A stretch of DNA of 64,000 nt from Methanobrevibacter gottschalkii DSM 11977 (GCF_003814835.1 NZ_RKRG01000002.1:248001-312000), one strand, 5' to 3'; positions 18,241 to 28,198 are shown, counted from the stretch's first letter. A program made the numbers and translations. Notes: generated from the letters alone by a model not told the origin.

Positions 18241-18611
18241 TTGAATGCACCTCTTTTTTCAAAGTATTCATTACCCACTTTAATTAATTTCACAAAAAGG
18301 TCTGATAAACTATTCAATGCAACTTTAAGGTTTTCATCATCTATTTTTCCTATAGTTTCATCAATACTTTTGGTATATTCTGGAAACATCACCATTCCAT
18401 TTTCAAAAAATGGGTCATATTCATTAATATTAATTTCTTCTTTTGATAATTCGTTCAATATATCTTCATATATCTGGTTTAAATCATTAAAACAATCATT
18501 TATATCAGAAATTATATCAGTTACTATTTTTTTATCTTCAATTTTTTGAAAAATGGAATTTAATCGAATAATTGAAATTGTATATAATTCTAAATCAATT
18601 TCACCATCCAT
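18237..18611 (-). CDS. Small helical protein of unknown function
   Basis: A 124-residue acidic protein predicted to be nearly all helical (LELYTISIIRLNSIFQKI, DINDCFNDLNQIYEDIL, LKVALNSLSDLFVKLIK). No cysteine clusters or membrane segments. AGGTGAT precedes ATG 18611. Coupling to the DUF447-like gene suggests a partner or regulator of it, but no family is recognised. Confidence 0.65.
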   Translation of the reverse strand: MDGEIDLELYTISIIRLNSIFQKIEDKKIVTDIISDINDCFNDLNQIYEDILNELSKEEININEYDPFFENGMVMFPEYTKSIDETIGKIDDENLKVALNSLSDLFVKLIKVGNEYFEKRGAFK

Positions 18612-18673
18612 AAAATCACCTAATGGTTATTATGAATTTAATATTTATTAAAGTTTTAAAAAGAAAAAGAGGT

Positions 18674-18693
18674 AATTTCTCATGTGAGAAATT
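18674..18693 (-). terminator. Hairpin after the acyl-CoA synthetase gene
   Basis: AATTTCTCA and TGAGAAATT pair perfectly around a 2-base centre just past the stop of the minus-strand gene. On that strand ACCTCTTTTTCTTTTT follows, so it fits a terminator. Confidence 0.55.
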
Positions 18694-20788
18694 ATAATTT
18701 AATTTTAATATCAAGTGCACTTGAACCTTCTTCATAAACGAAGATCGGGTTAATATCTAACTCGGATATTTCTGGGAAGTCTAAAGTTAATCTAGCTACT
18801 CTTTTAATTGCTTCCTTAACTTCTTCAACATCACAAGCTGCTTCTCCTCTGTATCCTGCAAGCAATTGAGATACTTTGGTGGTGTTGATTTGTTCATCAA
18901 TTTCTTGTGAACTCATACCTTTTGCGAGGTTGAATGAAACATCTTCAATAAGGTTAACATAGATTCCACCCATACCAAATGCAATCATCGGTCCAAATTG
19001 TTCATCACGGATCATACCAACAATAACTTCTTCACCAGAATCCATCATTTTTTGTACTTCTACGCCGTCAGGGATAATGTCTGGGTGTGCTGCTTTTGCA
19101 TTTGCGATAATCTCATCATAAGTTGATTTGGCTTCTTCAGCACTGCTGATTCCTACTTTTACACCACCAATATCTGATTTATGTAATATTTTATCGGATG
19201 CAATTTTAAGTACAACTGGGAATTCCATTTCTTCTGCAAGGGAAGCCGCTTCTTCAGCATTTGTAGATAGTTTTATTGGTGCTGCTGAAATTCCATATGC
19301 TTCAGCAACTGCATATGCTTCACTACCAAGCAAAGTGTCTCTTCCATCTGCTTTAACTTTTTCAAAAATGGCTTTTACAGCATCTTTGTCAACATCATCT
19401 ATGTTTTCAACAACATCATCATATGATTTATCTTCGAGTTTTGCATAATCTGTCATTGCTTTGAGTGCTGTTACTGCAGTTTCAGGGAATACATATGTTG
19501 GAACACCATTTTCTCTTAAAGCATCGTTTGCTTTTTCGAATGATGGACCGCCCATGTTCACTACAATAATTGGTTTATCAAATTCTTTTCTTTCTTCTAA
19601 GATTGCATTTGCAATTCCATCTGGGTCTGCAGATGCTGTAGGACAAACCATAACAATCAAACTGTCAACTTCATCCTGACTCAATACAATCTCCAAGGAT
19701 TCTTTGTATCTGCTTACTGGCGCATCTCCTAATACATCAATAGGATTTTTAGCACTACCTTCTTCTGTAACACATTTTTTTAATCTTTCAGTTGTTTCTT
19801 CATCAAACTGAACGAGTTTTAGTCCTGCTTTTTCCATTGCATCTACAGTAACTACTCCTCCTCCACCAGCATTTGTAATGATAGCTACATGGTCTCCTCT
19901 TGGGAGTGGTGCTTTTGAGAATGCTAAACCTAAATCGAATAATTCCGCCATAGTGTCCACACGGATAATTCCGGATTGGCGGAATGCAGTATCAAATGCA
20001 AGGTCACTGCCTGCAAGTGCTCCTGTGTGGGAAGATGCAGCTGCTGCTCCTGCTGAACTTGAACCGGATTTAAGTATGATAATTGGTTTTTTACGTGCAG
20101 TTTCTCTCATTGTTCTAACGAAGTCTTCATTCTCAGAAATAGATTCTAAGTAACAAATGATAACTTTAGTTTCATCATCATCTGCTAAGTATTGTAATAG
20201 TTCAATTTCATTTACTCCAGCTTTGTTACCTAGACTGATAACTTTACTGAATCCAATTCCGGAGGTTACACTCCAGTCAATGATAGCTACCATCATAGCT
20301 CCACTTTGTGAGATGAATGCCATATTTCCAGTTGGTGGCATCATTTGTGAAAATGATCCGTTCATTGGAGTGTGGGAATCAGTAATTCCTAAACTGTTTG
20401 GTCCGATTATGTTTATTCCATATTCTTTGCCAATTGCTGTTAATTCTGCTTCTAATTTAGCACCTTCATCGCCTACTTCTTTAAAACCAGCAGTAATAAC
20501 TACCATATGTTCCACACCAGCTTCACCACATTCTTTAACTACTGCATTTACAAATACTGATGGGATAGTAATTATTGCAAGGTCTACTTTTCCAGGAACG
20601 TCTTCTATATTCGCATATGCTTTTTTACCTAAAATCTCTCCACCTTTCGGGTTGATTGGATATATTTCACCTTTAAAGCCGTCATTAATAAGATTATCAA
20701 CAATAATATATCCAACTTTGCCTGGAGTATTTGAAGCTCCAATAACTGCCACAGATTCAGGTTTAAACATTTTATTGAGATCTACCAT
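18692..20788 (-). CDS. Acetate/acyl-CoA ligase, ADP-forming (fused alpha-beta)
   Basis: It interconverts acyl-CoA, ADP and phosphate with acid, CoA and ATP; in a hydrogenotrophic methanogen it probably serves acetate or branched-acid assimilation or salvage. Domains in order: CoA-binding Rossmann (SVAVIGASNTPGKVGYII, residues 13-30), succinyl-CoA synthetase-like domain with ASSHTGALAGSDLAFD near 252, bearing the phosphorylatable His, and an ATP-grasp beta part with VVLKIASDKILHKSDIGG near 525-545. Length 698 matches fused Acd enzymes. AAGGAG precedes ATG 20788. A long open antisense frame is only a shadow of its codon use. Confidence 0.93.
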   Translation of the reverse strand: MVDLNKMFKPESVAVIGASNTPGKVGYIIVDNLINDGFKGEIYPINPKGGEILGKKAYANIEDVPGKVDLAIITIPSVFVNAVVKECGEAGVEHMVVITAGFKEVGDEGAKLEAELTAIGKEYGINIIGPNSLGITDSHTPMNGSFSQMMPPTGNMAFISQSGAMMVAIIDWSVTSGIGFSKVISLGNKAGVNEIELLQYLADDDETKVIICYLESISENEDFVRTMRETARKKPIIILKSGSSSAGAAAASSHTGALAGSDLAFDTAFRQSGIIRVDTMAELFDLGLAFSKAPLPRGDHVAIITNAGGGGVVTVDAMEKAGLKLVQFDEETTERLKKCVTEEGSAKNPIDVLGDAPVSRYKESLEIVLSQDEVDSLIVMVCPTASADPDGIANAILEERKEFDKPIIVVNMGGPSFEKANDALRENGVPTYVFPETAVTALKAMTDYAKLEDKSYDDVVENIDDVDKDAVKAIFEKVKADGRDTLLGSEAYAVAEAYGISAAPIKLSTNAEEAASLAEEMEFPVVLKIASDKILHKSDIGGVKVGISSAEEAKSTYDEIIANAKAAHPDIIPDGVEVQKMMDSGEEVIVGMIRDEQFGPMIAFGMGGIYVNLIEDVSFNLAKGMSSQEIDEQINTTKVSQLLAGYRGEAACDVEEVKEAIKRVARLTLDFPEISELDINPIFVYEEGSSALDIKIKL

Positions 20789-21111
20789 AAGTTTTTCTCC
20801 TTATTGATTTTTATTTAATAATAATTTATAATGATAAATAATTAAAAATTATATTAAATTTATTATAGTTTTTGTCATATTAATATTTAAATATATGCTT
20901 AATTTTCATTTATTTTTGTATATAATGGTCTTAACAATTCTTTAACAAATTTTTACAATGTGTAAAAATCTTTAAATAACTCTTTGATTTTGTTTCATTT
21001 TTACTTATTAAACTTTATAATATAAGATTATCATAAATATATATGATTATTAAACAATTGATATTTTGAAATAGTTAATTATTTTAATAAATATCAAAAT
21101 TAGGAGATATT
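20789..21111. other. Divergent intergenic region, 323 bases
   Basis: AT-rich sequence carrying promoters of both flanking genes. Near 20884-20895 TATTTAAATATA could be the minus-strand TATA box. No gene or RNA structure seen. Confidence 0.5.
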
Positions 21112-22032
21112 ATGAGCTTAATTATTGCTTACATAGGTAAAAAAGGATGTGTAATGGCTGCTGATAAAAGAAGAATAGGATATTTTGGTGATAAAAAGAA
21201 TTTAGATTTATTAGAAGAAGAATTGTATGAAGGATCTATTGGAAATGATGAAGAATTTTTAGCTAGGGCATCAGAACTTGGAATTTCAATTAAAATTACT
21301 GATGATGCAAATAAGTTAAAAACAGTTGGAAATTGTATTCGTGGTGAAGTAAGTACAAAAGGAACACTGGAAACTAAAAGAAGAAGGATTTATGGTACAA
21401 CTAATGGTTATCAAATCATTGAATTATTGGGTTCGGATACAAAATCACGTAATGCAGGTGAAAACGGAATTGTTATTTTTGGTAATAATTTCGCAAAACA
21501 ACTTGCTCACAATTTAATTTCAAAAAAATTAAAAGGTTCTAAAAGTTTAAGGTATATGGGAGAAGTATTTGAAGACATTTTAAAAGAAGTTTCTTCTAAA
21601 ACTCCCACTGTTGGAAAAAACATTGATGTTTTAATGCAACAACCGGATTTCAATAAAACAGAAGCACAAAAACATTTAAACTTGACAATTGATCACGATA
21701 TTAAAGTATTGACTAAATTCAGACAAGAATTAACAGAACAGATTGTCCAACAGTCTATTGAAATTGAAATGGCAAATAAAATTATCAATAAAGGTAGTGT
21801 AGGTCATGTTGTAAATGTTGATGGAAACATGTTATTCATCCAATTAAATGATAAAACACAAGCAATGGATGGTAACTGGAAGCAATTAGCAGCACCGGGT
21901 CAGAATGTGTTAATGTTTAGTGAAAGCAGTAATGTGGAAATTGGGGATGAAGTTGTTATTGAAAATGAAGAGTTATGTCTAAAAAAAGATAAATCTTCTC
22001 TTAAATGTGATATAATTTTATGTTCTTTATAA
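21112..22032 (+). CDS. Ntn-hydrolase-like protein, DUF2121 type
   Basis: The N-terminus MSLIIAYIGKKGCVMAADKR has the proteasome-beta-like start strand and turn seen in the methanogen family DUF2121, though the catalytic Thr/Ser position after processing is not obvious. The middle (GENGIVIFGNNFAKQLAHNLIS, then MGEVFEDILKEVSSKTPTVG) fits an Ntn alpha/beta sandwich, followed by a helical stretch and a C-terminal beta-rich domain (GHVVNVDGNMLFIQLNDKTQAM, NVEIGDEVVIENEEL). Activity unknown. TAGGAGAT precedes ATG 21112; the next gene starts 10 bases after its stop. Confidence 0.75.
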   Translation: MSLIIAYIGKKGCVMAADKRRIGYFGDKKNLDLLEEELYEGSIGNDEEFLARASELGISIKITDDANKLKTVGNCIRGEVSTKGTLETKRRRIYGTTNGYQIIELLGSDTKSRNAGENGIVIFGNNFAKQLAHNLISKKLKGSKSLRYMGEVFEDILKEVSSKTPTVGKNIDVLMQQPDFNKTEAQKHLNLTIDHDIKVLTKFRQELTEQIVQQSIEIEMANKIINKGSVGHVVNVDGNMLFIQLNDKTQAMDGNWKQLAAPGQNVLMFSESSNVEIGDEVVIENEELCLKKDKSSLKCDIILCSL

Positions 22033-22042
22033 GGCGATTCAA

Positions 22043-22966
22043 ATGAAAATTACATTTTTAGGAAGTGGTGGGGGAAGATTCTCCTCTATTTCTCAGCGAA
22101 GAATGACTGGCGGTTTTAGAATTGATAATCTTGGCGGTAAGAATTATCATATAGATCCTGGTCCGGGGGCACTTGTCAGAACATATCAATTTGGGTTTGA
22201 TCCTCGCAATCTAAGTGGAATTTTTGTTTCCCATGCACATACTGATCATTATAATGATGCTGAAATTTTAATTGAAGCAATGACCAAGGGTATGACTAAA
22301 AATAATGGGACTATTCTTGGAAGTGTTAGTGTTTTAGATGGTTATAAAAAATGGGGTCCATGTATTTCAAAATACCATCAGTCAAAATCAAGAACTGTCA
22401 TATTGGAACCGGGTGAGACTAACGAATTTGATTCAATTAAAGTAAAAGGTACTAAAACTCAGCATGGTGATCCTGTAGGTTCCGGATTTCAAATAGATTA
22501 TAATGGATTTAAAATATCTTATACTTCCGATACCGGCTATTTTGATGGATTAGCAAAAGATCACGAGGGTGCAGACATTTTAATAGCTAGTGTATTAAGG
22601 CCTGGAGAAAAATCAATACCTGGACATATGTGTTCACGTAATTTCATTGATTTAATCGAAGAAGTAAAACCGAAAGTTGCTGTAATGACTCATTTGGGTC
22701 TTAAAATGATATCCAATAATCCTGTTGTTGAGGCCAAAAAAATTTCCAAAAAAACGGGTGTTAAAACAATAGCTGCATTTGATGGGTTATCATTTAATAT
22801 AAACTATAATAATCCAAGAAAATTTAGGTTAATTTCACTTAAAGATGTTGAATCTTCAATGCATAGCACTAGTCATTCATTATTTAATAGTGGTAGGAGA
22901 AACTCATATCAAACTTCTTTTAGAAATAAAGAGTTTGATGAGTTGTCCATAGTAAAAAGAAACTAA
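22043..22966 (+). CDS. Metallo-beta-lactamase-fold hydrolase
   Basis: The 307-residue protein starts [15 protein letters not shown] and has the zinc motif [13 protein letters not shown] (HxHxDH) near residue 65, a second-metal region around THLGLKMIS and the phosphodiesterase-like [13 protein letters not shown] (Asp ligand) near 155-167. This pattern is that of the RNase Z/phosphodiesterase-like branch, without the RNA-binding KH part. Substrate unknown. It is in line with the Ntn-hydrolase-like gene and converges on aroC, overlapping it by 4 bases at the stops. Confidence 0.85.
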   Translation: MKITFLGSGGGRFSSISQRRMTGGFRIDNLGGKNYHIDPGPGALVRTYQFGFDPRNLSGIFVSHAHTDHYNDAEILIEAMTKGMTKNNGTILGSVSVLDGYKKWGPCISKYHQSKSRTVILEPGETNEFDSIKVKGTKTQHGDPVGSGFQIDYNGFKISYTSDTGYFDGLAKDHEGADILIASVLRPGEKSIPGHMCSRNFIDLIEEVKPKVAVMTHLGLKMISNNPVVEAKKISKKTGVKTIAAFDGLSFNINYNNPRKFRLISLKDVESSMHSTSHSLFNSGRRNSYQTSFRNKEFDELSIVKRN

Positions 22967-24063
22967 ATACTTTTATCCAAATTAGTAGGATGGATGAATC
23001 CTGAGCGAATCATATGGTCTGCAAGAACAATCGCAGTACTTGATTCGGCCACTACTGTTACTCTAGGACAGATACATGGGTCATGACGTCCTTTAATTTC
23101 TATTTTTTCATTTTCCATTTTTTCTAAATTAATTGAATTTTGGCATTTGGAAATGGAGGGTGTAGGTTTAACTGCAATTCTTGAGGTGATTGGCATTCCA
23201 TTACTCATTCCCCCAATAATTCCACCCGAATTGTTTGTCTTTGTTGTTATTTTATTATTTGTAATTTGATATTCGTCATTTATCTCAGATCCAGTATGAG
23301 TTGCTACATCAAATCCAAGGCCGATTTCAACTCCTTTCACTGATCCAATGTTCATCAATATTCTTGCAAGATCACCATCTAATCTTTCAAAGACAGGTTC
23401 TCCTAACCCCTGTGGAACTCCAATTGCTATTGTTTCTACAATCCCTCCAACAGAATCACCTTCTTGTTTTTTAGATAAAATAAATTCTTCCATTTCTTTG
23501 GAAGCTTTTAAATCTCCACACCTAATTGGATTTTTTTCAATATTTTTTTTGATTGTGCTGTAATCTTGAGGTTTTGCTTTAATATCTCCAATTTGGACGA
23601 CATGGGATATAATTTCAATTTTTTGTGTTTTTAAGAGTTTTTTAGCTATTGCTCCACCAATAACATGTCCAATAGTAACTCTTCCACTACCTCTACCTCC
23701 TCCATTGTAATCATAGTTTCCGTATTTCACCATCCAACTGTAATCACCGTGTGATGGTCGTGGAGTATTTTTAAACATTGAATAATCTTTTGAATGTTGA
23801 TTTTTATTAAAGATAATGCCTGTAATTGGTGTGCCATCTGTTTTTCCTTCAAATATTCCAGAAAGAATTTGAACTTCATCATTTTCTTTTCTAGGGGTGG
23901 TCACACTGCTTGTTCCGGGTTTCCGTTTATTGAGTTCTTTTTGTATGTCTTCTGTTGTTAATTTAAGATTTGCAGGACATCCGTCAACAATTGCTCCAAC
24001 ACCAAAGCCATGACTTGATCCGAAACTGGTTATTTTAAATTTTTCTCCGATTGAATTTGACAT
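22963..24063 (-). CDS. aroC: Chorismate synthase
   Basis: It converts 5-enolpyruvylshikimate-3-phosphate to chorismate with reduced FMN, the last shared step of aromatic amino acid synthesis. Signature sequences are [19 protein letters not shown] at the N-terminus, [22 protein letters not shown] near residues 108-129, [13 protein letters not shown] near 278-290 and [16 protein letters not shown] near 325-340. Length 366 is normal. The upstream side opens on the long intergenic region 24064-24593. Confidence 0.97.
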   Translation of the reverse strand: MSNSIGEKFKITSFGSSHGFGVGAIVDGCPANLKLTTEDIQKELNKRKPGTSSVTTPRKENDEVQILSGIFEGKTDGTPITGIIFNKNQHSKDYSMFKNTPRPSHGDYSWMVKYGNYDYNGGGRGSGRVTIGHVIGGAIAKKLLKTQKIEIISHVVQIGDIKAKPQDYSTIKKNIEKNPIRCGDLKASKEMEEFILSKKQEGDSVGGIVETIAIGVPQGLGEPVFERLDGDLARILMNIGSVKGVEIGLGFDVATHTGSEINDEYQITNNKITTKTNNSGGIIGGMSNGMPITSRIAVKPTPSISKCQNSINLEKMENEKIEIKGRHDPCICPRVTVVAESSTAIVLADHMIRSGFIHPTNLDKSI

Positions 24064-24593
24064 TTTTGGCCTCTTTTTAATAGCTATTCATATTATTTTT
24101 AAATTATCCTATATTAAGTTACACATCTAATTTAGATAGTAACTGTTTTCATTTTTATCAGATTAACTTAGTTTGGATAGTTTTCTTAATCTAATTAATA
24201 TTAAGATTCCGGTAAAAATTTTAATTTTATGATTGTGTCACCCATCCCTTTATGAAATTTAATAAATATGCGGCAAGTAATATATTACATTTTTAATTAG
24301 TAATACTTTCATTTTTATTAAAAAATAGCTGATTTTAGTCAGTTTAAGATAAAAACAATACTTTTTGTTTGATTTAATATAGTACTACTTTTATAAAATT
24401 GTTGAACATAGCATTAGAAAAATATGATTATTTTTGTAATTTTTCACAATATTGTTTTTTGTATTACATTTTTTAAAAAAATTATGAAAAAAGTAATAAG
24501 ATAGTTTTATATTATTATTACTATTAAAAAGAAACATGACTTGTTTAATTAACTTGTCTATTTTTTATAATTTATTATTGGAGGAACAAACAA
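24064..24593. other. Long intergenic region upstream of the FmdE-like surface protein
   Basis: 530 AT-rich bases without a reading frame. It contains the dispersed repeat copy (24218-24247), the perfect palindrome GTAATATATTAC (24277-24288), a TATA-like TTTTATAT (24505-24512) and, before the next gene, the strong ribosome binding site TGGAGGAAC. No RNA gene seen. Confidence 0.55.
24218..24247 (+). repeat. Dispersed intergenic repeat, copy 1
   Basis: ATTTTAATTTTATGATTG continues with TGTCACCCATCC. The reverse complement of 49199-49226 is identical over 28 bases except for one substitution, and lacks 2 bases (AC). The two copies lie in intergenic DNA in opposite orientation. Confidence 0.6.
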
Positions 24594-27221
24594 ATGAAAC
24601 GGCATGGACTTTTTATTTTAATATTGTTAATTGTAGTATTGGCTATAATGAATAGTGCATCTGCTGAAAATTCGTCAGCTGATTTGATTTCAGATACTCA
24701 ATATGAGAATAGTGTTGATATTGATGTTGCTGATGATAATTTAAAGTCTTATCAAAGTGTATCTTCTGATTTGGAAGATAATAATGAGGTATATAATCTT
24801 AAATTAAATGATAATTCTCAAGTGGATAATACATTTTTAAAAGATAATGCTTCTGTATCTGATTCAAAGATATATAAATTAGGTTATGATGTTACACATG
24901 TTGCAGATAAATTGCTTAATTTCTCATCTGCTGATGACATATTGGTAATTACAACTGCAGGTATGGCTTGGATTGATAATAAAACTACTGAAAGTGCATT
25001 AGGCGGGATAGTCGATGCTTCAAATAATTATGTAAGTTATGGAAAAGGCAATATATTGACATTATCTTCCACAAGGAACGATCCTACTAATATTGCATTT
25101 TTTATTAAAAAAGACAATTCATTAACCATGGCATTTTATAAAAATGGATCTTTAACTCCAATTTTCCATGGAAATGCAGGTCCAACATTAAGTGCTGGTG
25201 AATGGAAAAAACTACAAAAAGCATTAGGTGATGAAGATGCCTATTCATACATTAGTATAGCTAATGCATGGTCAGCCGGAATGCCTAATGATGTGTTAAC
25301 TCAAGCTACTTATCATGGACATGTTTGCACTGGTCTTATAAGTGGTCAGGCTATGATTCAAACATTATTAACTTATTATCCACCAAAAGATGAATTTGGA
25401 TTGCCCTTAGAGCATACAGCATATTATGTACTTGGAGTTCCGGGCGGATCTGAGGATGATGCATTTACATGGTCATTAGACATTACTCCAGGAAAAAGGG
25501 CGTACATAGGTATTGATACCATGGTAAATAAAGCCATGACTGGATTTATCCGATGGAATACAACTTCAAATACTGGAATTATTATTATAATGAGTTATAA
25601 TGAAACTGCAATAAAAGAAAGCTTTAAAAAAGTTTCTGGTTTAAATCCTGATGCAAGTGCAACTAATGACTTGAAATACCAAAATTGGCTTATTAGTACC
25701 TTACATACAAACCCAACATCACTTGTCACAATACTTTATGAATTTAAAGGATTAACTAAAGATAATCTTGAATATTTGATGGGATTGGAAATTGGTAAGG
25801 GTAATGTGGTTAAAAGTGCTCATGGTTTGGATATGAATTATATTCTTGGATTAAACTTAACTAAAGCAAATCGTGAAGCTAATGTTAATATTGCTGAAAT
25901 AAAATTAAGCGATGCTAAATTAAAACAGATAGGTATTGATGCTTGTAACAATGCAATTGAATATTTTAGTTCACAAGGAATTACCATTAGCAAAGATTTA
26001 AATAATTTATATGTTTTAACTTCTGCGGGATATGTTAGAATTAATGGTACTCCTACTTCAATGGTATTTGATGGTATTTACGAAGTATTAGGTTCAGCAC
26101 TATACAAAAAAACATTATTCCCAGTTCATACGCCTATATGGAAAGATTTAGTGTTTGATTTTTATTGGGTAGATCCAAATAATGTTACAAATGATTCTTC
26201 ATTTAGTTTGAAGTATGATGTTGCTAAAGATGAATTAATTGTTATAGGCAACACCACTAGAAATGCAAATTACATTCTTCAAAATGCTATAAAATATGAC
26301 CCTCCATATGATGTATTAATTGGATGGTTATTCCACAATCACGTATGTGGTGGAAGTGCACCAGGTTATTTAATTGCTGATTATATATATGAAAACTTCC
26401 CCACTAATGAAAATGAATCATATATCTACTTAACAACTAATGCGAATTGTAAGGATGATGTGATTTCAAGAGTTTTAGGTGTATCACCAGGTATGGGGAC
26501 ATATTATAATTTAAGATATGATAATAATAAAACAAACTCAACAAATGTAGGTATTGCAATTAAATGGAATAGCAAAACCAAAACTGGAGAATTAATTATT
26601 ATTAATCTTGATAATTGGGGTTCAGGAGCAATATTCAAAAAAGGATCCAATATGTATGAGGAATATATTAAACTATATAAAAAAGATTATTCCTCTCCAA
26701 ATTTAATTTCAAGACCGCAAATTTCAATAACAGCAAGAAAAGAAATTAATGAAGAAATGCTGAACAAAATTATTGGAGGAGCAACGGATACTAAAGAAGG
26801 AAATTCTATTGCATATATTATGAATCTTCCAGACAAACTTCCAATTAATAATGGAGAAAACAACAACAAAAAAGACAATAAAAAAACAAAAATAACTGGA
26901 AACAAAAAGAAAACGGATGGAAAGCATATAAATAATAGCAGTTCATCTTCAAATTCTATTGATTCTAATAGTCCTACAACTGGAACTTATGGAAAATCCA
27001 ATGCAGGTTTATCCGTCGGAATTTCAAAAAATATTATAAATGCAAATAGTAATTCTGAAAGTTCAGATGAAAGTTCTGGTGATGGAAAAACTTATGAAAT
27101 AAGTAAAAAAAGTCCTAATAAAAAAATTAATTCAAACAATGCCATTTTTGCAATTTTAGCAGTTCTTGTTTTAGGCGGTATTGTTGGATATGGTTACATT
27201 AGAAAAAATAGAGGTAAATAA
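24594..27221 (+). CDS. Cell-surface protein with two FmdE-like domains
   Basis: The 875-residue protein has a signal peptide (GLFILILLIVVLAIMNSASA), an acidic stretch to about residue 95, then two homologous domains. Each has an FmdE-type His/Cys site: YHGHVCTGLISGQ near residue 240 and FHNHVCGGSAPG near residue 580. After a Lys/Asn/Ser-rich linker (about 750-840) a C-terminal membrane helix (AIFAILAVLVLGGIVGYGYI) and RKNRGK end it, so the domains face outside. FmdE was named from a formylmethanofuran dehydrogenase operon; the extracellular form is seen in methanogens with unknown role, and metal or cofactor binding is inferred. TGGAGGAAC precedes ATG 24594. Confidence 0.82.
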   Translation: MKRHGLFILILLIVVLAIMNSASAENSSADLISDTQYENSVDIDVADDNLKSYQSVSSDLEDNNEVYNLKLNDNSQVDNTFLKDNASVSDSKIYKLGYDVTHVADKLLNFSSADDILVITTAGMAWIDNKTTESALGGIVDASNNYVSYGKGNILTLSSTRNDPTNIAFFIKKDNSLTMAFYKNGSLTPIFHGNAGPTLSAGEWKKLQKALGDEDAYSYISIANAWSAGMPNDVLTQATYHGHVCTGLISGQAMIQTLLTYYPPKDEFGLPLEHTAYYVLGVPGGSEDDAFTWSLDITPGKRAYIGIDTMVNKAMTGFIRWNTTSNTGIIIIMSYNETAIKESFKKVSGLNPDASATNDLKYQNWLISTLHTNPTSLVTILYEFKGLTKDNLEYLMGLEIGKGNVVKSAHGLDMNYILGLNLTKANREANVNIAEIKLSDAKLKQIGIDACNNAIEYFSSQGITISKDLNNLYVLTSAGYVRINGTPTSMVFDGIYEVLGSALYKKTLFPVHTPIWKDLVFDFYWVDPNNVTNDSSFSLKYDVAKDELIVIGNTTRNANYILQNAIKYDPPYDVLIGWLFHNHVCGGSAPGYLIADYIYENFPTNENESYIYLTTNANCKDDVISRVLGVSPGMGTYYNLRYDNNKTNSTNVGIAIKWNSKTKTGELIIINLDNWGSGAIFKKGSNMYEEYIKLYKKDYSSPNLISRPQISITARKEINEEMLNKIIGGATDTKEGNSIAYIMNLPDKLPINNGENNNKKDNKKTKITGNKKKTDGKHINNSSSSSNSIDSNSPTTGTYGKSNAGLSVGISKNIINANSNSESSDESSGDGKTYEISKKSPNKKINSNNAIFAILAVLVLGGIVGYGYIRKNRGK

Positions 27222-27228
27222 ATGCATA

Positions 27229-27253
27229 GTATTTTCACATTTTGTGAAAATAC
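27229..27253 (+). terminator. Strong hairpin between the two surface protein genes
   Basis: GTATTTTCACA and TGTGAAAATAC form a perfect 11-bp stem with a TTT loop, followed by AATTTTTTTTATT. It lies only about 13 bases before the next gene's ribosome binding site, so it should reduce transcription into that gene rather than insulate a separate promoter. Confidence 0.65.
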
Positions 27254-27280
27254 AATTTTTTTTATTAAAGGAGACATGGT

Positions 27281-27802
27281 ATTATTAATAAACAATTAAA
27301 ACAGATTTTGATTATAGTAATAGTGATTTCAACGGTTTTATCGGTATCTTATGCTCATCCGGGACATGGTCACTATGTAGATGAGATTACATCTGAAGAT
27401 GTTGGCCATAGTAACCACCCTTCAAGTGATTCACATGATAGTTCCGGTAAAGAATTATCATCAAAAAGTTCATCAAATAGCAGAATTGCTTCTTCTCATA
27501 GTAATTCGAAATCAAATAAGGTTTCAAGTTCGGATACCTCCAATTCAGATTTATCAAATAAACACACTTCATCACAAAGCATTAAAAGTTCAAAAGGTGA
27601 TGTGGAACCTATAAATTCTCAAAATGAGGAAATGCCAAATAATACTCAAGTTAAAAATACAAGCAATATTACTAATCATACAATAACTGAAGAAGCGGAA
27701 AATACAAACTTGCTGACTCAGTCAAACATATTATTATTCATTTTAGTGGCTATTGTTGGGTTTTGTATAGTTGTTCTATTTGATAAATTTAAAAATCGAT
27801 GA
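27281..27802 (+). CDS. His/Ser-rich surface protein with signal peptide and C-terminal anchor
   Basis: The frame reads INKQLKQILIIVIVISTVL as a signal peptide, then AHPGHGHYVDEITSED with further His residues, a Ser/Asn/Lys-rich low-complexity middle and a C-terminal membrane helix (ILLFILVAIVGFCIVVLFDKF). The His-rich mature N-terminus suggests metal capture (nickel, cobalt or zinc) next to the FmdE-like surface protein. No ATG, GTG or TTG fits the ribosome binding site AAAGGAGA (27267-27274): the ATG at 27276 is out of frame and stops after 7 codons, and the TTG at 27308 loses the signal's basic start. I use ATT 27281; a one-base error or frameshift near 27278 is equally possible. Confidence 0.6.
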   Translation: MINKQLKQILIIVIVISTVLSVSYAHPGHGHYVDEITSEDVGHSNHPSSDSHDSSGKELSSKSSSNSRIASSHSNSKSNKVSSSDTSNSDLSNKHTSSQSIKSSKGDVEPINSQNEEMPNNTQVKNTSNITNHTITEEAENTNLLTQSNILLFILVAIVGFCIVVLFDKFKNR

Positions 27803-28198
27803 TTAGAGTCACAATTTTATGTAAAGTTTTTAGATATCTGAATATTTTTAGTTTTTCGGATAATTGTTGTATGGCTGTATTTGGGTGGAATTTTTGTGAT
27901 ATGGAGGCATATCCTAAAAATACACTTTAATTCACTGTTTTTGTCAACTGATTTTTGCCCACATTTCTGTATTTTTTCATGTTGTGTCATTGTTTGGGTA
28001 ATGAAAAAATCCTAAAACGAAAAAAGAGATATAAAGAAATACTGTCAAAAAAATGCAAATTGAACATCCAAGACAGCTTTCAAATAAATCAAAAAAATCT
28101 TAGCTTGTCAGCATTGGATTTTTTCCATAAATTTAATTAACTATCCAAATCAAATTTTAATTATTATTAAAAATAGTTTAAATATTTACGTGATTATT
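27803..28198. other. Intergenic region before hemB, nothing recognised
   Basis: Near 396 bases. It contains a short open frame (27955-28140) with a Lys-rich middle but no ribosome binding site or known motif, and a weak hairpin near 27832-27860 that could end the preceding transcript. TGTTGTGTCATTG around 27982 resembles part of the dispersed repeat, which may be chance. Confidence 0.4.

Noticed and set aside
20157-20807. Long open frame antisense to the acyl-CoA synthetase gene
   Set aside because: It lies wholly opposite a gene with clear motifs, is Ser/Thr/Pro-rich as expected of a codon shadow and has no ribosome binding site.
27955-28140. 61-codon frame before hemB
   Set aside because: No ribosome binding site, no family features, and composition like the flanking intergenic DNA.
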